33,692 nt of DNA, taken from positions 1 through 33,692 of the forward strand of contig JAKPFY010000143.1 of the NCBI GenBank assembly GCA_029551185.1, read 5' to 3'. A program made the position numbers and the translations under genes. Of the stretch, positions 1-9,843 are shown piece after piece. The notes under the pieces were generated by a model, which made no database searches, was not told the DNA's origin, and was given only the letters and a program-made list of their open reading frames with translations. Each line of letters starts with the position of its first letter. The stretch's first letter is position 1. This DNA comes from Bacillota bacterium. Its GTDB lineage: Bacteria > Bacillota > SHA-98 > UBA4971.

Positions 1-257
1 TATAGCTCCTTGGTCTTGGCAGTTTTCACCAAGGCGCCGTCATACGTTATCAGAGGCGCATCAATGTCTAACTCTTCCGCGAAAGGCACTGATGCCCGGA
101 ACATTCGTCCGGTCGCCAGTGTGACCATGCTTCCGGCATCCATGGCAGCATGTATAGCCTGCTTTGTTCTGTCACTTATCGTAAGATCGCTGCCAATCAA
201 GGTGTAATCTATGTCAATGGCTATCAACTTAATTCTTCCGGATCCTGCAATTGTCAC
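1..257 (-). CDS. Cof-type HAD-superfamily hydrolase, N-terminal part (cut by window edge)
   Basis: The reading frame is open through base 1, so only the first ~85 residues are present. The N-terminal KLIAIDIDYTL is HAD motif I (DxDxT) with the nucleophile and acid/base Asp pair; the usual Gly after the second Asp is Tyr here. LATGR is motif II (Thr/Ser phosphate binding), and the following LITYDGA is typical of the Cof subfamily (cap type C2B). Such enzymes dephosphorylate sugar phosphates or cofactors in the cytosol; the substrate cannot be told. The start is uncertain: GTG at 257 shares one base with the stop of the upstream gene, while a TTG at 227 has a better spaced GGAAG. I prefer 257 because the shorter form would cut into the first beta strand. 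It is the last visible gene of the DUF2089 operon. Confidence 0.8.
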   Translation of the reverse strand, partial: MTIAGSGRIKLIAIDIDYTLIGSDLTISDRTKQAIHAAMDAGSMVTLATGRMFRASVPFAEELDIDAPLITYDGALVKTAKTKEL

Positions 258-616
258 TAATCTTGCACCACCCAGCTTATAATGCTACTTCCTATTGAGA
301 GGAGGATTGACGCCAGCACGGCAGGCCAGAACCCAGATATGTAAAAACCCTGCACTATCCTGGATACTATCCATAACATGAAGCCGTTTATTATGAACGT
401 AAATAGGCCTAACGTAAGCAGTTGTATAGGAAGAGACAAGATAATCAAAACCGGTCTTATGAGCGCGTTCACAATCCCTAGTATGAAAGCTGCCAAAAGC
501 GCTGGGACAAGTCCGGTTATTCTGACTGCAGGCCCCATGAAGTACGGAATAACAAGAAGGACGATGGCATTTGCCAACCATCTAATCATAAATGTCCGTT
601 TTCCCAATACCGGCAC
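257..616 (-). CDS. yvlD: YvlD-like small membrane protein (phage holin superfamily IV family)
   Basis: A protein of about 116-119 residues with four hydrophobic segments, a short loop containing NALIRP, and the C-terminal half rich in Gly/Ile/Ser. This matches the YvlD / 'mycobacterial 4 TMS phage holin' family (PF04020), a family of unknown function that accompanies YvlB-type proteins in Bacillus. It should sit in the cytoplasmic membrane. The GTG at 616 touches the AGGGGG motif directly, whereas the TTG at 607 (protein starting with GKRTF) lies 8 nt from it and is the likelier start. It is the only membrane protein visible in its operon, so it may anchor the soluble partners encoded upstream; that is inference. 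Confidence 0.8.
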   Translation of the reverse strand: MPVLGKRTFMIRWLANAIVLLVIPYFMGPAVRITGLVPALLAAFILGIVNALIRPVLIILSLPIQLLTLGLFTFIINGFMLWIVSRIVQGFYISGFWPAVLASILLSIGSSIISWVVQD

Positions 617-665
617 CCCCTTTAGTTAAGCTGTGGTCTGCCCTGTCAGCAACGTTACCACGTCC

Positions 666-1043
666 CTACTCAATGTAGACTTCCACTTTTGCATCCTCAC
701 TGTCTACGTCAATGATTTTTCCCGAACTTGCTTCAGTAATAGTGGACAGGAGTTCATCAAGGTCAATGTTTTCATCCTTAAGCTGCTTGGATACGTCCTT
801 AGGAATGAACTTCATTGCGACCTTGGCAAGGGCAAGAGGTAAATTGACATTGACTCGCGTGTTATCCTCGGTATCAAATACGCGTATCCGAAGCATTCTC
901 CCGTGGCGGTCTCCTTGGCGTACAGGCGCTGACCGGTCTTCTTGGTTTGAGCTATCCAAAGCCTCCAGCAACTTCAGACCTTCATCCACAGAGATCTTTT
1001 CTTCCCGGACAAGATCGAGGATTTGCTTCTTTTCTTCAGACAT
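666..1043 (-). CDS. Small SHOCT-like domain protein of the YvlB-type operon
   Basis: A soluble protein of 125 residues. Residues ~1-30 (MSEEKKQILDLV...ISVDEGLKLLEAL) form the short two-helix SHOCT-like module that is also found at the start of the next upstream protein and at the end of the DUF2089 protein. Residues ~50-125 are a mixed alpha/beta domain (MLRIRVFDTEDNTRVNVNLP...KVEVYIE) often seen beside DUF4097 proteins; no function is known. An ATG 30 bases further upstream is open, but the ATG at 1043 is preceded by a strong AGGAGGG at 8 nt and begins exactly at the module, so I chose it. No signal peptide or membrane segment. Confidence 0.82.
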   Translation of the reverse strand: MSEEKKQILDLVREEKISVDEGLKLLEALDSSNQEDRSAPVRQGDRHGRMLRIRVFDTEDNTRVNVNLPLALAKVAMKFIPKDVSKQLKDENIDLDELLSTITEASSGKIIDVDSEDAKVEVYIE

Positions 1044-1087
1044 TAGGGTTTCCCTCCTCTTAAGTATATTCAAGACTCTAAGACGTA

Positions 1088-2344
1088 CTAACTGTGCATA
1101 ATACGCACCTGGCCGTTGGATGTCCGCGCTTTAATTGTCAGTCTGTCAGTGTTCTCAGAAAACCCTGATGTCTCAGCAACTACTTCCCTTCGTACAGTCT
1201 CTTCATCCCTCACTTGATAGGCTAGGTCCGGAAGATCTACCACGATGCGCCCCATGCTTGTTTTCGCTTCTATATGATAGCCCGCCTTGTCAGCGTCTGC
1301 AAGTTTCACTTCTATCGCTCCATTGGAGGTCTTTAGCTCATATTGGGAGTCCCCTGTTATCTTCCGGGGAATAACAGTTATCCCTCCGTTTGAAGTTTTC
1401 GCACTGATTCTCTGAGCGATTCCACTGACGTCGATTCTACCGTTGGAAGCTTCTAATTCCATTATGACTCCACGAGTATTATCCAGTTCTATCCGGCCGT
1501 TAGAAGTTTTTACTCTGATCATTTTGCACTGAAACTCACCCAAACCCACTCTGCCGTTTTGCGTTTCGAGATCCATGTCGTAGAGAAATTCCCTGGGCAG
1601 TTTCACATCGAGAGACGCGCCTGAGAGGGCTTTCCCATGACTAACCTTAATCTCGAGGGAATTATCAGTTGCTTCATATTTCAGAAGCTCTTCCAAAACT
1701 GCTTTGGCTGTTTCGCAATCGTTTGTCCGCCCCTCTGCAGCAGGCGTCACATGGGCTGTCGTTTTGACGCGGAAGCCGGGTTCGTCCCATGGTTCAACTG
1801 CAATGCTGCCATTTTGCGTGATAAGCGCTACGTCAATCTCCTTGCCGGACTCGCCCGCAAGACTCCCCTCTATAACCTTCTCCACCCTAATGCTAGGGGA
1901 AAACATACGTTGGAACGGCTCAACAATGGCTTTTGACCAGCGTGCCCTTGAAGCATCTTCATCATCAGACTCAACACGTATCTTACGACCTCTTACTTCT
2001 TGCTGTACACGGTCAATAGCTTGATCAGTGCTCTTTACCGCGCTCTCTACAGTCTCTCGGATCTTCTCCGCCAGGTTCTCAAAGGCCTCTCGATCCACCA
2101 CATCAACAAGACCTGAAAGCTTATCCACCAACCCTTTGATTTCTGCCACGCCAGGCACTTTTGAAGAAGGCGTTGGCTTTGATTCCTCAGACTTCTCATC
2201 GTCACCCTCGGGAGTCTCGAAGGATTCTTCAGGAATGCGGAGTCCCACGGCATCATCAATGGCTTCAATCAGCGATGAAGCCTGCTCTGAAGTAATCTTG
2301 CCCTCCTCCAGCATTTTCAGGATCATCATAACTTCTTCACGCAT
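1088..2344 (-). CDS. yvlB: DUF4097 (YvlB-like) beta-repeat protein with N-terminal SHOCT-like module
   Basis: A protein of 418 residues. Residues 1-30 are a SHOCT-like helical hairpin (ILKMLEEGKITSEQASSLIEAI). An acidic linker and an amphipathic helical segment (~60-120) follow. The C-terminal ~250 residues are DUF4097, a putative adhesin-like beta-solenoid: short rungs carrying TQNG or TSNG recur at least seven times (TQNGRVGL, TSNGRIEL, ASNGRIDV, TSNGGITV, TSNGAIEV, TSMGRIVV, TSNGQVRI). There is no signal peptide or membrane segment, so despite the 'adhesin' label it looks cytosolic. The ATG at 2344 has AAGGAGGGG at 6 nt. In Bacillus the homologue YvlB sits in an envelope-stress-associated operon; the molecular role is unknown. 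Confidence 0.85.
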   Translation of the reverse strand: MREEVMMILKMLEEGKITSEQASSLIEAIDDAVGLRIPEESFETPEGDDEKSEESKPTPSSKVPGVAEIKGLVDKLSGLVDVVDREAFENLAEKIRETVESAVKSTDQAIDRVQQEVRGRKIRVESDDEDASRARWSKAIVEPFQRMFSPSIRVEKVIEGSLAGESGKEIDVALITQNGSIAVEPWDEPGFRVKTTAHVTPAAEGRTNDCETAKAVLEELLKYEATDNSLEIKVSHGKALSGASLDVKLPREFLYDMDLETQNGRVGLGEFQCKMIRVKTSNGRIELDNTRGVIMELEASNGRIDVSGIAQRISAKTSNGGITVIPRKITGDSQYELKTSNGAIEVKLADADKAGYHIEAKTSMGRIVVDLPDLAYQVRDEETVRREVVAETSGFSENTDRLTIKARTSNGQVRIMHS

Positions 2345-2375
2345 AATACGCCCCTCCTTGCAACGTGCGTCTCGC

Positions 2376-2759
2376 TTACTTTTGCTTCAGAAGCTTTACA
2401 GCTTCATCCGCGCTAAGTTCTCCCTTAGCAAGAGAATCCAGGATTTCCTTACGCCTACCCGCAACTTCGGCCTCATCTTCCTTATCACGTTCCACCGGGA
2501 AACCAAGTGCCCCAATGACTGTATCGAGACGTCCTCGGACTGTAGGATAGGAGATCCCGAGCTCCCTCTCGACTTCCTTTATGTTCCCACGGCACCTAAT
2601 GAATGTTGACACAAAATCCCTTTGCTCATCAGTCATCTGACAGAACTTGCATGTTTCAAAGTGCCCACTGATTGAAGTGTCACACCTGGGGCAAGAAAGT
2701 TCCGTAACTTCCAGCGATTCCCCACAGACAGGACACCTGCCAAGAGCTTTACGCTTCAT
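2376..2759 (-). CDS. DUF2089 protein: zinc ribbon, HTH and SHOCT-like tail (putative operon regulator)
   Basis: A protein of 127 residues. Residues 9-26 form a zinc ribbon (CPVC...CPRC) and a further CKFC lies at 37-40. Residues ~55-95 are the diagnostic DUF2089 helix-turn-helix (GNIKEVERELGISYPTVRGRL). Residues ~100-127 (RRKEILDSLAKGELSADEAVKLLKQ) are a SHOCT-like module shared with the two downstream proteins. DUF2089 proteins are thought to bind DNA. As first gene of the operon, directly behind a cluster of palindromes, it is a good candidate autoregulator (inference). The ATG at 2759 has AAGGGGG at 7 nt. Confidence 0.88.
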   Translation of the reverse strand: MKRKALGRCPVCGESLEVTELSCPRCDTSISGHFETCKFCQMTDEQRDFVSTFIRCRGNIKEVERELGISYPTVRGRLDTVIGALGFPVERDKEDEAEVAGRRKEILDSLAKGELSADEAVKLLKQK

Positions 2760-2776
2760 ATCGCTGCCCCCTTATT

Positions 2777-2809
2777 AATCATGTTGATTATCATATTGAT
2801 AATATCAAT
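2777..2809. promoter_or_regulatory. Cluster of overlapping palindromes, putative operator of the DUF2089 operon
   Basis: Overlapping perfect inverted repeats built from ATCA/TGAT half-sites: 2777-2789 (5-3-5), 2785-2793 (4-1-4), 2788-2802 (6-3-6) and 2795-2809 (7-1-7). They lie just downstream of the predicted transcription start and upstream of the DUF2089 ribosome binding site, as expected for a repressor or autoregulator site. The binding protein is not known; the HTH protein encoded next is the obvious candidate. Confidence 0.6.
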
Positions 2810-2821
2810 CCATGCATTAAT

Positions 2822-2851
2822 ATTATAAAGCCCGCCTCAAAAGAATGTCAA
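2822..2851 (-). promoter_or_regulatory. Sigma-A promoter of the DUF2089 operon
   Basis: Read on the minus strand: TTGACA (2846-2851), an 18-bp spacer, TATAAT (2822-2827). Both hexamers match consensus exactly. Predicted start of transcription is near 2815, giving a ~55-nt leader that contains the palindrome cluster. Confidence 0.8.
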
Positions 2852-3038
2852 TAGGGTGTTGCATAGTTTCGTCATTAGCCCTAACTGATTTGCTTGAACC
2901 AATTTGCTGTTGGATTGTCATGTCTCAGTGGTTTTGGGTAGTGGATGATCGAGATTCGTTCACTGCTTCGAGGAAACGTGTCCTAATATAGGTGAAAGGA
3001 ATTCCACCGTGCTCTCTGATGCTGCAGTAGATCTTTTG
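2852..3038. other. Intergenic region between uvrC and the DUF2089 promoter
   Basis: No gene, RNA or clear Rho-independent terminator is visible in these 187 bases after the uvrC stop, although transcription from uvrC should end here because a strong new promoter follows. Confidence 0.5.
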
Positions 3039-4916
3039 TCAATTTTCTAAGATAGGAGGCAAAATAACATCTGTGTCGGATGCCAGGGCTTCCTTGAGCC
3101 GTTCCGCCAGCTTGTGGTTTATTCCCGGAACACTCGCAATTTCGTCTATGCTTGCCGCGCGTATGCCTTTCACTGACCCAAACGTCGTAAGAAGAGCTTG
3201 AAGTCGTTTCTTACCGATACCCGGAATTTCTTCAAGGGCTGACAGAGTGGATCTTTTCGTCCTCAGCTGTCTATGGTATGAGACTGCGAATCTATGCGCC
3301 TCATCACGGATATGCCTGAGAAGGAGAAGGGCTTTGGAATCCTCGGGGAGAGCAATAGGTTGTTCTTGGCCTTCAACAAAAATCAGTTCGTGAGATTCTG
3401 CAAGACTGATAACCGGAATATTTTGCACGCCCAATTCTGAAAGCGCCTTAAGTCCTGCATTAAGCTGACCCTTGCCCCCGTCAATAATAATTAAATCAGG
3501 CAACTGCTTTTCTTTCTGATCCTGCTTTAGAAGTCTCCTATAGCGCCTGGAAACTACCTCATGCATCATGGCATAATCGTCTTGACCTTCCACCGTCTTA
3601 ATCTTAAAACGCCGGTAAGAAGATTTCTCGGGTTGTCCGCGTTCAAATACTACCATACTGCCGACAGCACAAGTCCCCTGGATGGTTGATATGTCAAAGG
3701 CTTCGATTCTCCTGGGGAGTCCGGGAAGCTCCAACGCTTCCATAAGCTCAAGGAGTGCAGCATCCTTCAGCGCTGCATCTTGCATAGCTCGTGTTCTTGC
3801 TTCCTCCAAACTGAGTTTTGCGTTATCCGTCGCCATGCTCTGAAGATGCTTTTTGTCGCCTCGCTGCGGAACATGAATACTGACCTTGCGACCTTTTTTC
3901 TCCCTCAACCACATACTGATGGCGTCTTTATCATCGGGTTTAAGAGGAAGCAATATCTCATCAGGAATGAAAGCGGCCTCATAGTAGTACTGCTTAATAA
4001 AAGCGGTAAGAATCTCTGAGTCAGGGACATCATCGGCATTAGTCATGAAGAAGCGTTCGCGTCCCATGAGTTTCCCGGAACGAACAAAGAATACCTGAAC
4101 ACATACATCAGCCTCGTCCCGAAAATAGCCGACTACATCAATATCACTGCGTGATGCCAGGACTATCTTCTGCTTTTCAGTTACGCGTTCGATAGCTCTG
4201 ACAGCGTCCCTGATAGACGCTGCCCTCTCAAAATTAAGAGAGTCTGAGGCTGCTTGCATCTCTTTTTTCATAGCACGTATTAACTGATCTTGACGGCCTT
4301 CCAGAAAAAGAATGATCTGGTTTACGAGCTCCATGTACGCTTCCTTGGATATCCTTCCCGAGCACGGAGAAAGGCATTTCTTTATATGGTAGTTGAGGCA
4401 TGGGCGCATCTTTTGCAAATGTTCTTCAGATATTTTCTTCGAGCAGCTCCGTACAGGGAAAAAACGCTTCAAGAAGCGAAGTGTCTCACGCATTGCCCCG
4501 ACATCGGCATACGGCCCGAAGTAACGGCTGCCGTCTTGTTCAACCCTTCTGGTCACGATAACCCTGGGAAATTCGTCCTGCAGCGTAATCTTGATAAACG
4601 GGTAAGTCTTATCATCCCTCAATTGAACATTGAACCAAGGACGATGTTTCTTTATTAGATTATTCTCAAGGATTAAGGCTTCGACCTCAGAGTCCGTAAC
4701 AATGTACTCAAAATCACAGATACGGTCCACAAGTATTTGAGTGCGCTTAGGCAGCCCTGCAGGGGATTGAAAGTAGGAACGAACCCTGTTTCTCAGGGAT
4801 GAAGCTTTCCCGACATATATCACCTTGCCGGACGAGTCTTTCATTACGTATACTCCCGGCCTATCAGGCAGGTCTTTGACTCTTTCTGCGAGATTCGATT
4901 TCAGGTCAAAGCTCAT
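3039..4916 (-). CDS. uvrC: Excinuclease ABC subunit C
   Basis: UvrC makes both incisions around a lesion once UvrA has loaded UvrB. At 625 residues it has normal length. Visible parts: GIY-YIG nuclease (~14-95, with GVYVMKD...VIYVGKA), four cysteines at 158, 173, 181 and 185 that match the iron-sulfur cluster site known in UvrC, a UVR motif (~210-245) for UvrB contact, the RNase H-like C-terminal nuclease (~370-540, with [10 protein letters not shown] and IIDGGKGQ), and tandem helix-hairpin-helix motifs (~560-615, IPGIGKKR and VPGINHK). ATG at 4916 overlaps the uvrA stop as ATGA, so the two are translationally coupled. Confidence 0.97.
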   Translation of the reverse strand: MSFDLKSNLAERVKDLPDRPGVYVMKDSSGKVIYVGKASSLRNRVRSYFQSPAGLPKRTQILVDRICDFEYIVTDSEVEALILENNLIKKHRPWFNVQLRDDKTYPFIKITLQDEFPRVIVTRRVEQDGSRYFGPYADVGAMRETLRFLKRFFPVRSCSKKISEEHLQKMRPCLNYHIKKCLSPCSGRISKEAYMELVNQIILFLEGRQDQLIRAMKKEMQAASDSLNFERAASIRDAVRAIERVTEKQKIVLASRSDIDVVGYFRDEADVCVQVFFVRSGKLMGRERFFMTNADDVPDSEILTAFIKQYYYEAAFIPDEILLPLKPDDKDAISMWLREKKGRKVSIHVPQRGDKKHLQSMATDNAKLSLEEARTRAMQDAALKDAALLELMEALELPGLPRRIEAFDISTIQGTCAVGSMVVFERGQPEKSSYRRFKIKTVEGQDDYAMMHEVVSRRYRRLLKQDQKEKQLPDLIIIDGGKGQLNAGLKALSELGVQNIPVISLAESHELIFVEGQEQPIALPEDSKALLLLRHIRDEAHRFAVSYHRQLRTKRSTLSALEEIPGIGKKRLQALLTTFGSVKGIRAASIDEIASVPGINHKLAERLKEALASDTDVILPPILEN

Positions 4917-7744
4917 CTGTAAAGCACCTTCCTGAGAAAATGTCCTGTATAAGACATTTCCGCTTCTGCAACTTCCTCAGGGGTTCCGCATGCCACAACC
5001 GTCCCTCCTCTTTCGCCGCCTTCAGGACCTAAGTCAATAATGTAATCTGCGGTCTTTATCACGTCGAGGTTATGCTCAATGACTAGAACGGTGTCGCCTG
5101 CATCTACAAGACGGTCCAGAACATCGAGCAATCTATGAATATCAGCGAAGTGAAGCCCGGTTGTGGGCTCATCCAGTATATAGAGAGTTCTGCCGTTACT
5201 GCGCCGGCTCAACTCCGTGGCGAGTTTGACTCTCTGCGCTTCGCCGCCGGACAGAGTTGTAGCAGGCTGTCCCAGTTTTATATATCCAAGCCCGACATCA
5301 TACAGTGTTTCCAGCTTACGCTTGATACGAGGAATATTCCCGAAGAATTCAAGGGCTTCGTCCACCCTCATATCCAGCACGTCCGCTATGGTTTTCCCCT
5401 TATACTTGATCTCCAAGGTTTCTCTGTTATATCGTTTCCCTCTGCATACCTCACACGGAACGTAAACATCAGGAAGGAAATGCATTTCAATCCTAATGAT
5501 CCCGTCACCGCGGCAAGCTTCACACCTGCCACCTTTTACATTAAAGCTAAACCTTCCCGGACGGTATCCTCGAGCCCTGGCTTCCGGGGTCAGGGCAAAA
5601 GTCTCTCTGATGATGTCAAAGGTGCCAGTGTATGTGGCAGGATTGGATCTTGGAGTCCTACCGATAGGTGATTGATCCACATTGATAACACGATCCAGAT
5701 GTTCAAGTCCGAAAACTCTATCGTGAGCCCCGGGTTTAGCTGATGCCCTGTTCAAATCGTGGGAGAGCCTCTTATATAGGATCTCATTTACCAGCGTGCT
5801 TTTGCCTGAACCTGAAACGCCGGTTACACACAAAAACATGCCAAGGGGAATCTCTACGTCAATTCCCTTAAGATTATGCTCTCTTGCCCCTTTAATCAAC
5901 AGGGATTTTCCATTTGGCAAACGACGTTTGGACGGGACAGGAATCTTCTCTTTTCCGGACAGGTAAACCCCGGTCAACGAGTCATCACATGAGATTATGT
6001 CATCAATGGTTCCTTGGGCTACTATATGTCCGCCTTCCGCACCTGCGCCCGGACCCACATCAATAATGTGATCTGCGGATCTGATTGTCTCCTCGTCATG
6101 CTCGACCACGATCACGGTATTGCCTAAATCGCGGAGGTTCTTTAAGGTGCTTATGAGGCGCTTATTATCGCGTTGGTGGAGTCCTATGCTGGGTTCATCA
6201 AGTATATAGAGCACCCCGACAAGGCAGGACCCGATCTGAGTAGCCAACCTTATGCGTTGCGCCTCTCCGCCTGCCAGAGTGCAGGCAGGCCTGTCAAGGG
6301 TAAGGTAATCCAGCCCGACGTTGACCAAAAAACCAAGACGCTCCCGAATCTCCTTCAGAACTTGTCCTGCAATGAGAGTTTCCCGATAAGAGATCTCCAG
6401 GCTTTCAAAAAAATCACAAGCCTCTTGACATGATAAGGCTGTAACCTCCATTATTGACTTGCCTCCCACTGTTACGGCAAGGCTTTCCGGTCTAAGCCTT
6501 GCGCCGCCGCATGCGGGACAAGTCCTTGTTGTTATGAAGTCCTCAATTTCTTCCCGTATTCCCTGCGAACGAACCTCCCTATACTTGCGCTCCAAGTACG
6601 GTATCACACCTTCATAGCTTGTTTCCCGTGATACGTAATTACCTGAGAAGTCATGATATCTGAACCGAAACTTCTCCCTCCCCGCCCCATAAAGCAAGAT
6701 CTTCAGGTGCTCCGGAGACAATCTGTTTACCGGCACAGTCGGGTCAATTCCAAAGCGTTCGCATACCTTTATAACTCTGTTTGCAAAGAAGTCGCTGCGC
6801 GTCCCTTCAAAGGATCTTCGCCAAGGGACCAATGCGCCTTCCATTATGCTTATGTCAGTATCTAAAACAAGCTCCGGATCGATTTCCTCTTTTGTTCCCA
6901 GTCCGGCACATTCAGGACACGCGCCATACGGGCTGTTGAAGGAAAACATCCTCGGAGTAAGCTCTTCAAAACTGATTCCGCACTCAATACATGCAAAGTT
7001 CTCACTGAAGATCAGGTCTTCCTTATCCGCCACGTTGATTACGGCAGTTCCGCCGCTCTGCCTCATAGCAAGCTCTATTGAGTCAGCTAAACGTTGTTCT
7101 ATTCCTTCACGGATTACCAGACGATCAACGACTATCTCGATAGTATGGGTTTTGTATCTGTCCAACAAGATATCCTCATCAACCCGACGAACCTCGCCAT
7201 TGACTCTGACCCTGACAAATCCGTCTTTTCTGATATCCTCCAGGATTTTCTTGTGTTCACCTTTCTTGCCTCGAATAACAGGGGCGAGCACCTGCACCCT
7301 TGCACCTTCACCAAGGGCAATCACTTGATCCACAACTTGCTCCACTGTCTGCTGAGTAATGGGCAACCCGCATTTTGGGCAATGAGGCTTACCTATTCTC
7401 GCAAATAGCAGCCTCAAGTAGTCGTATATTTCCGTTACTGTCCCTACTGTAGATCTGGGATTTCTGCTCCCGCTCTTTTGGTCAATAGCTATGGCAGGAG
7501 AAAGGCCTTCGATGTAATCTACATCAGGCTTGTCCATTTGGCCAAGGAATTGACGGGCATAAGCTGAGAGAGATTCAACATAGCGCCTCTGGCCTTCAGC
7601 ATAGATTGTATCAAATGCCAAAGACGATTTCCCCGAACCGCTAATCCCGGTGATAACAACAAGCTTGTCTCTGGGGATCCTGACATCTATGTTTTTCAGG
7701 TTGTGCTGTCTGGCACCCTTGACCACTATGAAATCTTTACTCAA
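4913..7744 (-). CDS. uvrA: Excinuclease ABC subunit A
   Basis: DNA damage sensor of nucleotide excision repair, an ABC-type ATPase dimer. 943 residues, full length. First ATPase: Walker A GISGSGKS (33-40) and signature LAGGEAQR. Second ATPase: Walker A GVSGSGKS and signature LSGGEAQR. CxxC pairs for zinc are present (CPKC, CIEC/CPEC, CPAC, CEAC/CEVC). The [14 protein letters not shown] and [15 protein letters not shown] motifs are diagnostic. Translation begins at TTG (7742-7744), with GGAGGAG 7 nt upstream. It lies 24 bp after uvrB and overlaps uvrC by 4 bp. Confidence 0.98.
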   Translation of the reverse strand: MSKDFIVVKGARQHNLKNIDVRIPRDKLVVITGISGSGKSSLAFDTIYAEGQRRYVESLSAYARQFLGQMDKPDVDYIEGLSPAIAIDQKSGSRNPRSTVGTVTEIYDYLRLLFARIGKPHCPKCGLPITQQTVEQVVDQVIALGEGARVQVLAPVIRGKKGEHKKILEDIRKDGFVRVRVNGEVRRVDEDILLDRYKTHTIEIVVDRLVIREGIEQRLADSIELAMRQSGGTAVINVADKEDLIFSENFACIECGISFEELTPRMFSFNSPYGACPECAGLGTKEEIDPELVLDTDISIMEGALVPWRRSFEGTRSDFFANRVIKVCERFGIDPTVPVNRLSPEHLKILLYGAGREKFRFRYHDFSGNYVSRETSYEGVIPYLERKYREVRSQGIREEIEDFITTRTCPACGGARLRPESLAVTVGGKSIMEVTALSCQEACDFFESLEISYRETLIAGQVLKEIRERLGFLVNVGLDYLTLDRPACTLAGGEAQRIRLATQIGSCLVGVLYILDEPSIGLHQRDNKRLISTLKNLRDLGNTVIVVEHDEETIRSADHIIDVGPGAGAEGGHIVAQGTIDDIISCDDSLTGVYLSGKEKIPVPSKRRLPNGKSLLIKGAREHNLKGIDVEIPLGMFLCVTGVSGSGKSTLVNEILYKRLSHDLNRASAKPGAHDRVFGLEHLDRVINVDQSPIGRTPRSNPATYTGTFDIIRETFALTPEARARGYRPGRFSFNVKGGRCEACRGDGIIRIEMHFLPDVYVPCEVCRGKRYNRETLEIKYKGKTIADVLDMRVDEALEFFGNIPRIKRKLETLYDVGLGYIKLGQPATTLSGGEAQRVKLATELSRRSNGRTLYILDEPTTGLHFADIHRLLDVLDRLVDAGDTVLVIEHNLDVIKTADYIIDLGPEGGERGGTVVACGTPEEVAEAEMSYTGHFLRKVLYR

Positions 7745-7768
7745 AATAACTCTCCTCCGAAAACCTCT

Positions 7769-9742
7769 TCATTGGATAAACCGCTTGCGGAGGTCTCGTA
7801 TCTTGTCGCGGAGTTCTGCAGCCTGCTCAAACTCTAAAGCCTGGGCTGCCTTATACATCTGGTCTTCTAATGCCTGTATGAGTTTTGCGGCCTCTTTATG
7901 GGACATGGCAGTCTCATCCGACCCGTAAACCGGCTTGTCTTCTGCGACTTTCAACATTTCAGTTATGTCATAGATTGCCTTTTTCACGGATTCGGGGGTA
8001 ATGCCATGTCGTTTATTATACTCCATTTGGATGTTGCGACGACGATAGGTTTCGTCAATAGCCCTTTTCATTGATTGGGTAACAGTGTCAGCGTACATTA
8101 TGACCTTGCCATTGACATTACGTGCAGCACGGCCGATGGTCTGGATAAGTGAAGTTTCTGAGCGTAGGAAACCTTCTTTATCCGCATCCAAAATCGCTAC
8201 AAGTGAGACCTCGGGCAGATCCAGGCCTTCTCTTAGAAGATTGATTCCCACTAAAACGTCAAACTCGCCGAGACGTAAGTCTCTCAGAATTTCAACTCGC
8301 TCCAAGGTTTGCACTTCAGAATGCAGATACCTGGCTTTCACTCCCACTTCCAATAGGTAGTCAGTAAGGTCCTCCGCCATCTTCTTCGTGAGCGTAGTTA
8401 CTAAGACCCTTTCATCAGCGTCTACCCGATCTTGGATTTCAGCCAACAGGTCGTCGATTTGATTCCCCGTAGGATGCACTATGATCTCCGGATCGACAAG
8501 GCCTGTAGGCCTGATGATTTGCTCCACGACTTGACTGCTTACTTCCAACTCATAGGGTCCGGGTGTCGCTGAAGCAAAGATCGCCTGGTTTACACGGGCC
8601 TCAAACTCACGAAACGTAAGCGGCCGATTATCATAAGCTGACGGCAATCTAAACCCGTATTCAACGAGATTATGCTTGCGCGACCTGTCCCCTGCATGCA
8701 TAGCATGTAACTGCGGGAGCGTCACGTGAGACTCGTCAATGATTATCAGGAAATCAGGGGGAAAATAATCGAGAAGCGTTGCCGGCGGCTCTCCGGGTTG
8801 TCTCCCTGTCAAGTGACGCGAGTAGTTTTCGATCCCCTGACAGTATCCGACTTCACGAAGCATCTCCAGATCGTACCTGGTCCTTTGCTCGAGGCGTTGA
8901 GCCTCCAAGAGTTTCCCCGCTCCGCGCAATAAGGCGAGTCTCTCCTCAAGTTCTTCCTCGATACTCTGAATAGCGCGCTTCAGTTTCTCCTCATTGGTGA
9001 TGAAATGAGTCGCAGGGAAAATCGTTACGGACTCCCGTTCCTCAAGTATTTCCCCGGTGATTGCATCTACCTCCAGGATACGGTCGACTTCATCACCGAA
9101 GAACTCCATGCGAATCACGTTTTCTTCATATGCAGGGATAATCTCAACAACGTCTCCTCGAACCCGAAACGTCCCTCTGGTAAATCCAATGTCGTTGCGG
9201 ACATACTGAATCTTTACAAGATCCCGCAATATCCCGTCTCTGTCAGTCTCCTGCCCGAGTTCCAGACGGACTGTCATTTCCTTATAATCTTCAGGGGAAC
9301 CGAGTCCGTAGATACATGACACACTCGCCACAATCAGGACATCCCTTCGCTCAAGAAGAGCGCTTGTAGCTCTGTGTCGCAACCTGTCAATCTCATCATT
9401 TATAGACGCGTCCTTCTCAATGTAAGTATCAGATTGTGGTACATAAGCTTCAGGCTGGTAGTAATCATAGTAGCTGACAAAATACTCTACAGCGTTGTCC
9501 GGAAATAACGCACGAAACTCACTGCAGAGTTGAGCTGCTAATGTCTTATTATGGGCAATAACCAGAGTTGGTTTTTGCACTTCCCGGACTACTAAGGCGT
9601 CAGTAAAGGTCTTGCCTGTCCCTGTAGCTCCGAGCAGGGTTTGAAATCTATATCCTGACACAATGCCTTCCCGCAGCTTTCGAGCGGCTTCAGCTTGGTC
9701 GCCTTTGGGTGTCAACTCTGTCTTTAACTTGAATTCATTCAA
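7769..9742 (-). CDS. uvrB: Excinuclease ABC subunit B
   Basis: Helicase-like damage verification subunit. From the chosen start it has 657 residues. Motifs: Walker A GATGTGKT near residue 40, the damage-probing beta-hairpin region with [26 protein letters not shown]-like IIDESHVT, helicase motif [11 protein letters not shown], and a C-terminal UVR domain ([18 protein letters not shown]-like) that binds UvrC. A GTG at 9763 is in frame, but its codons overlap the ribosome site; the TTG at 9740-9742 has GGAGG at 8 nt and gives the usual short N-terminus (NEFKL), so I use it. First gene of uvrB-uvrA-uvrC. Confidence 0.96.
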   Translation of the reverse strand: MNEFKLKTELTPKGDQAEAARKLREGIVSGYRFQTLLGATGTGKTFTDALVVREVQKPTLVIAHNKTLAAQLCSEFRALFPDNAVEYFVSYYDYYQPEAYVPQSDTYIEKDASINDEIDRLRHRATSALLERRDVLIVASVSCIYGLGSPEDYKEMTVRLELGQETDRDGILRDLVKIQYVRNDIGFTRGTFRVRGDVVEIIPAYEENVIRMEFFGDEVDRILEVDAITGEILEERESVTIFPATHFITNEEKLKRAIQSIEEELEERLALLRGAGKLLEAQRLEQRTRYDLEMLREVGYCQGIENYSRHLTGRQPGEPPATLLDYFPPDFLIIIDESHVTLPQLHAMHAGDRSRKHNLVEYGFRLPSAYDNRPLTFREFEARVNQAIFASATPGPYELEVSSQVVEQIIRPTGLVDPEIIVHPTGNQIDDLLAEIQDRVDADERVLVTTLTKKMAEDLTDYLLEVGVKARYLHSEVQTLERVEILRDLRLGEFDVLVGINLLREGLDLPEVSLVAILDADKEGFLRSETSLIQTIGRAARNVNGKVIMYADTVTQSMKRAIDETYRRRNIQMEYNKRHGITPESVKKAIYDITEMLKVAEDKPVYGSDETAMSHKEAAKLIQALEDQMYKAAQALEFEQAAELRDKIRDLRKRFIQ

Positions 9743-9792
9743 CTGACAAGCCTCCTGCCGCACTTGAAGTTCCGATTACGGGGTTTATAATA

Positions 9793-9821
9793 ATTCTAAA
9801 ACACCCCTCACAATACTGCAA
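9793..9821 (-). promoter_or_regulatory. Candidate promoter of uvrBAC
   Basis: Minus strand: TTGCAG (9816-9821), 17-bp spacer, TAGAAT (9793-9798). The -10 matches 5 of 6 positions and the -35 only 3 of 6. A second register, TTGTGA with an 18-bp spacer to TATAAA, overlaps it. About 40 bases remain to the uvrB ribosome site. Moderate to weak support. Confidence 0.4.
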
Positions 9822-9843
9822 TGCACCCTAAGCATCCTATCCA

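Noticed and set aside
5135-5671. Plus-strand frame of 178 codons inside uvrA
   Set aside because: Complement of conserved UvrA coding sequence; no independent support.
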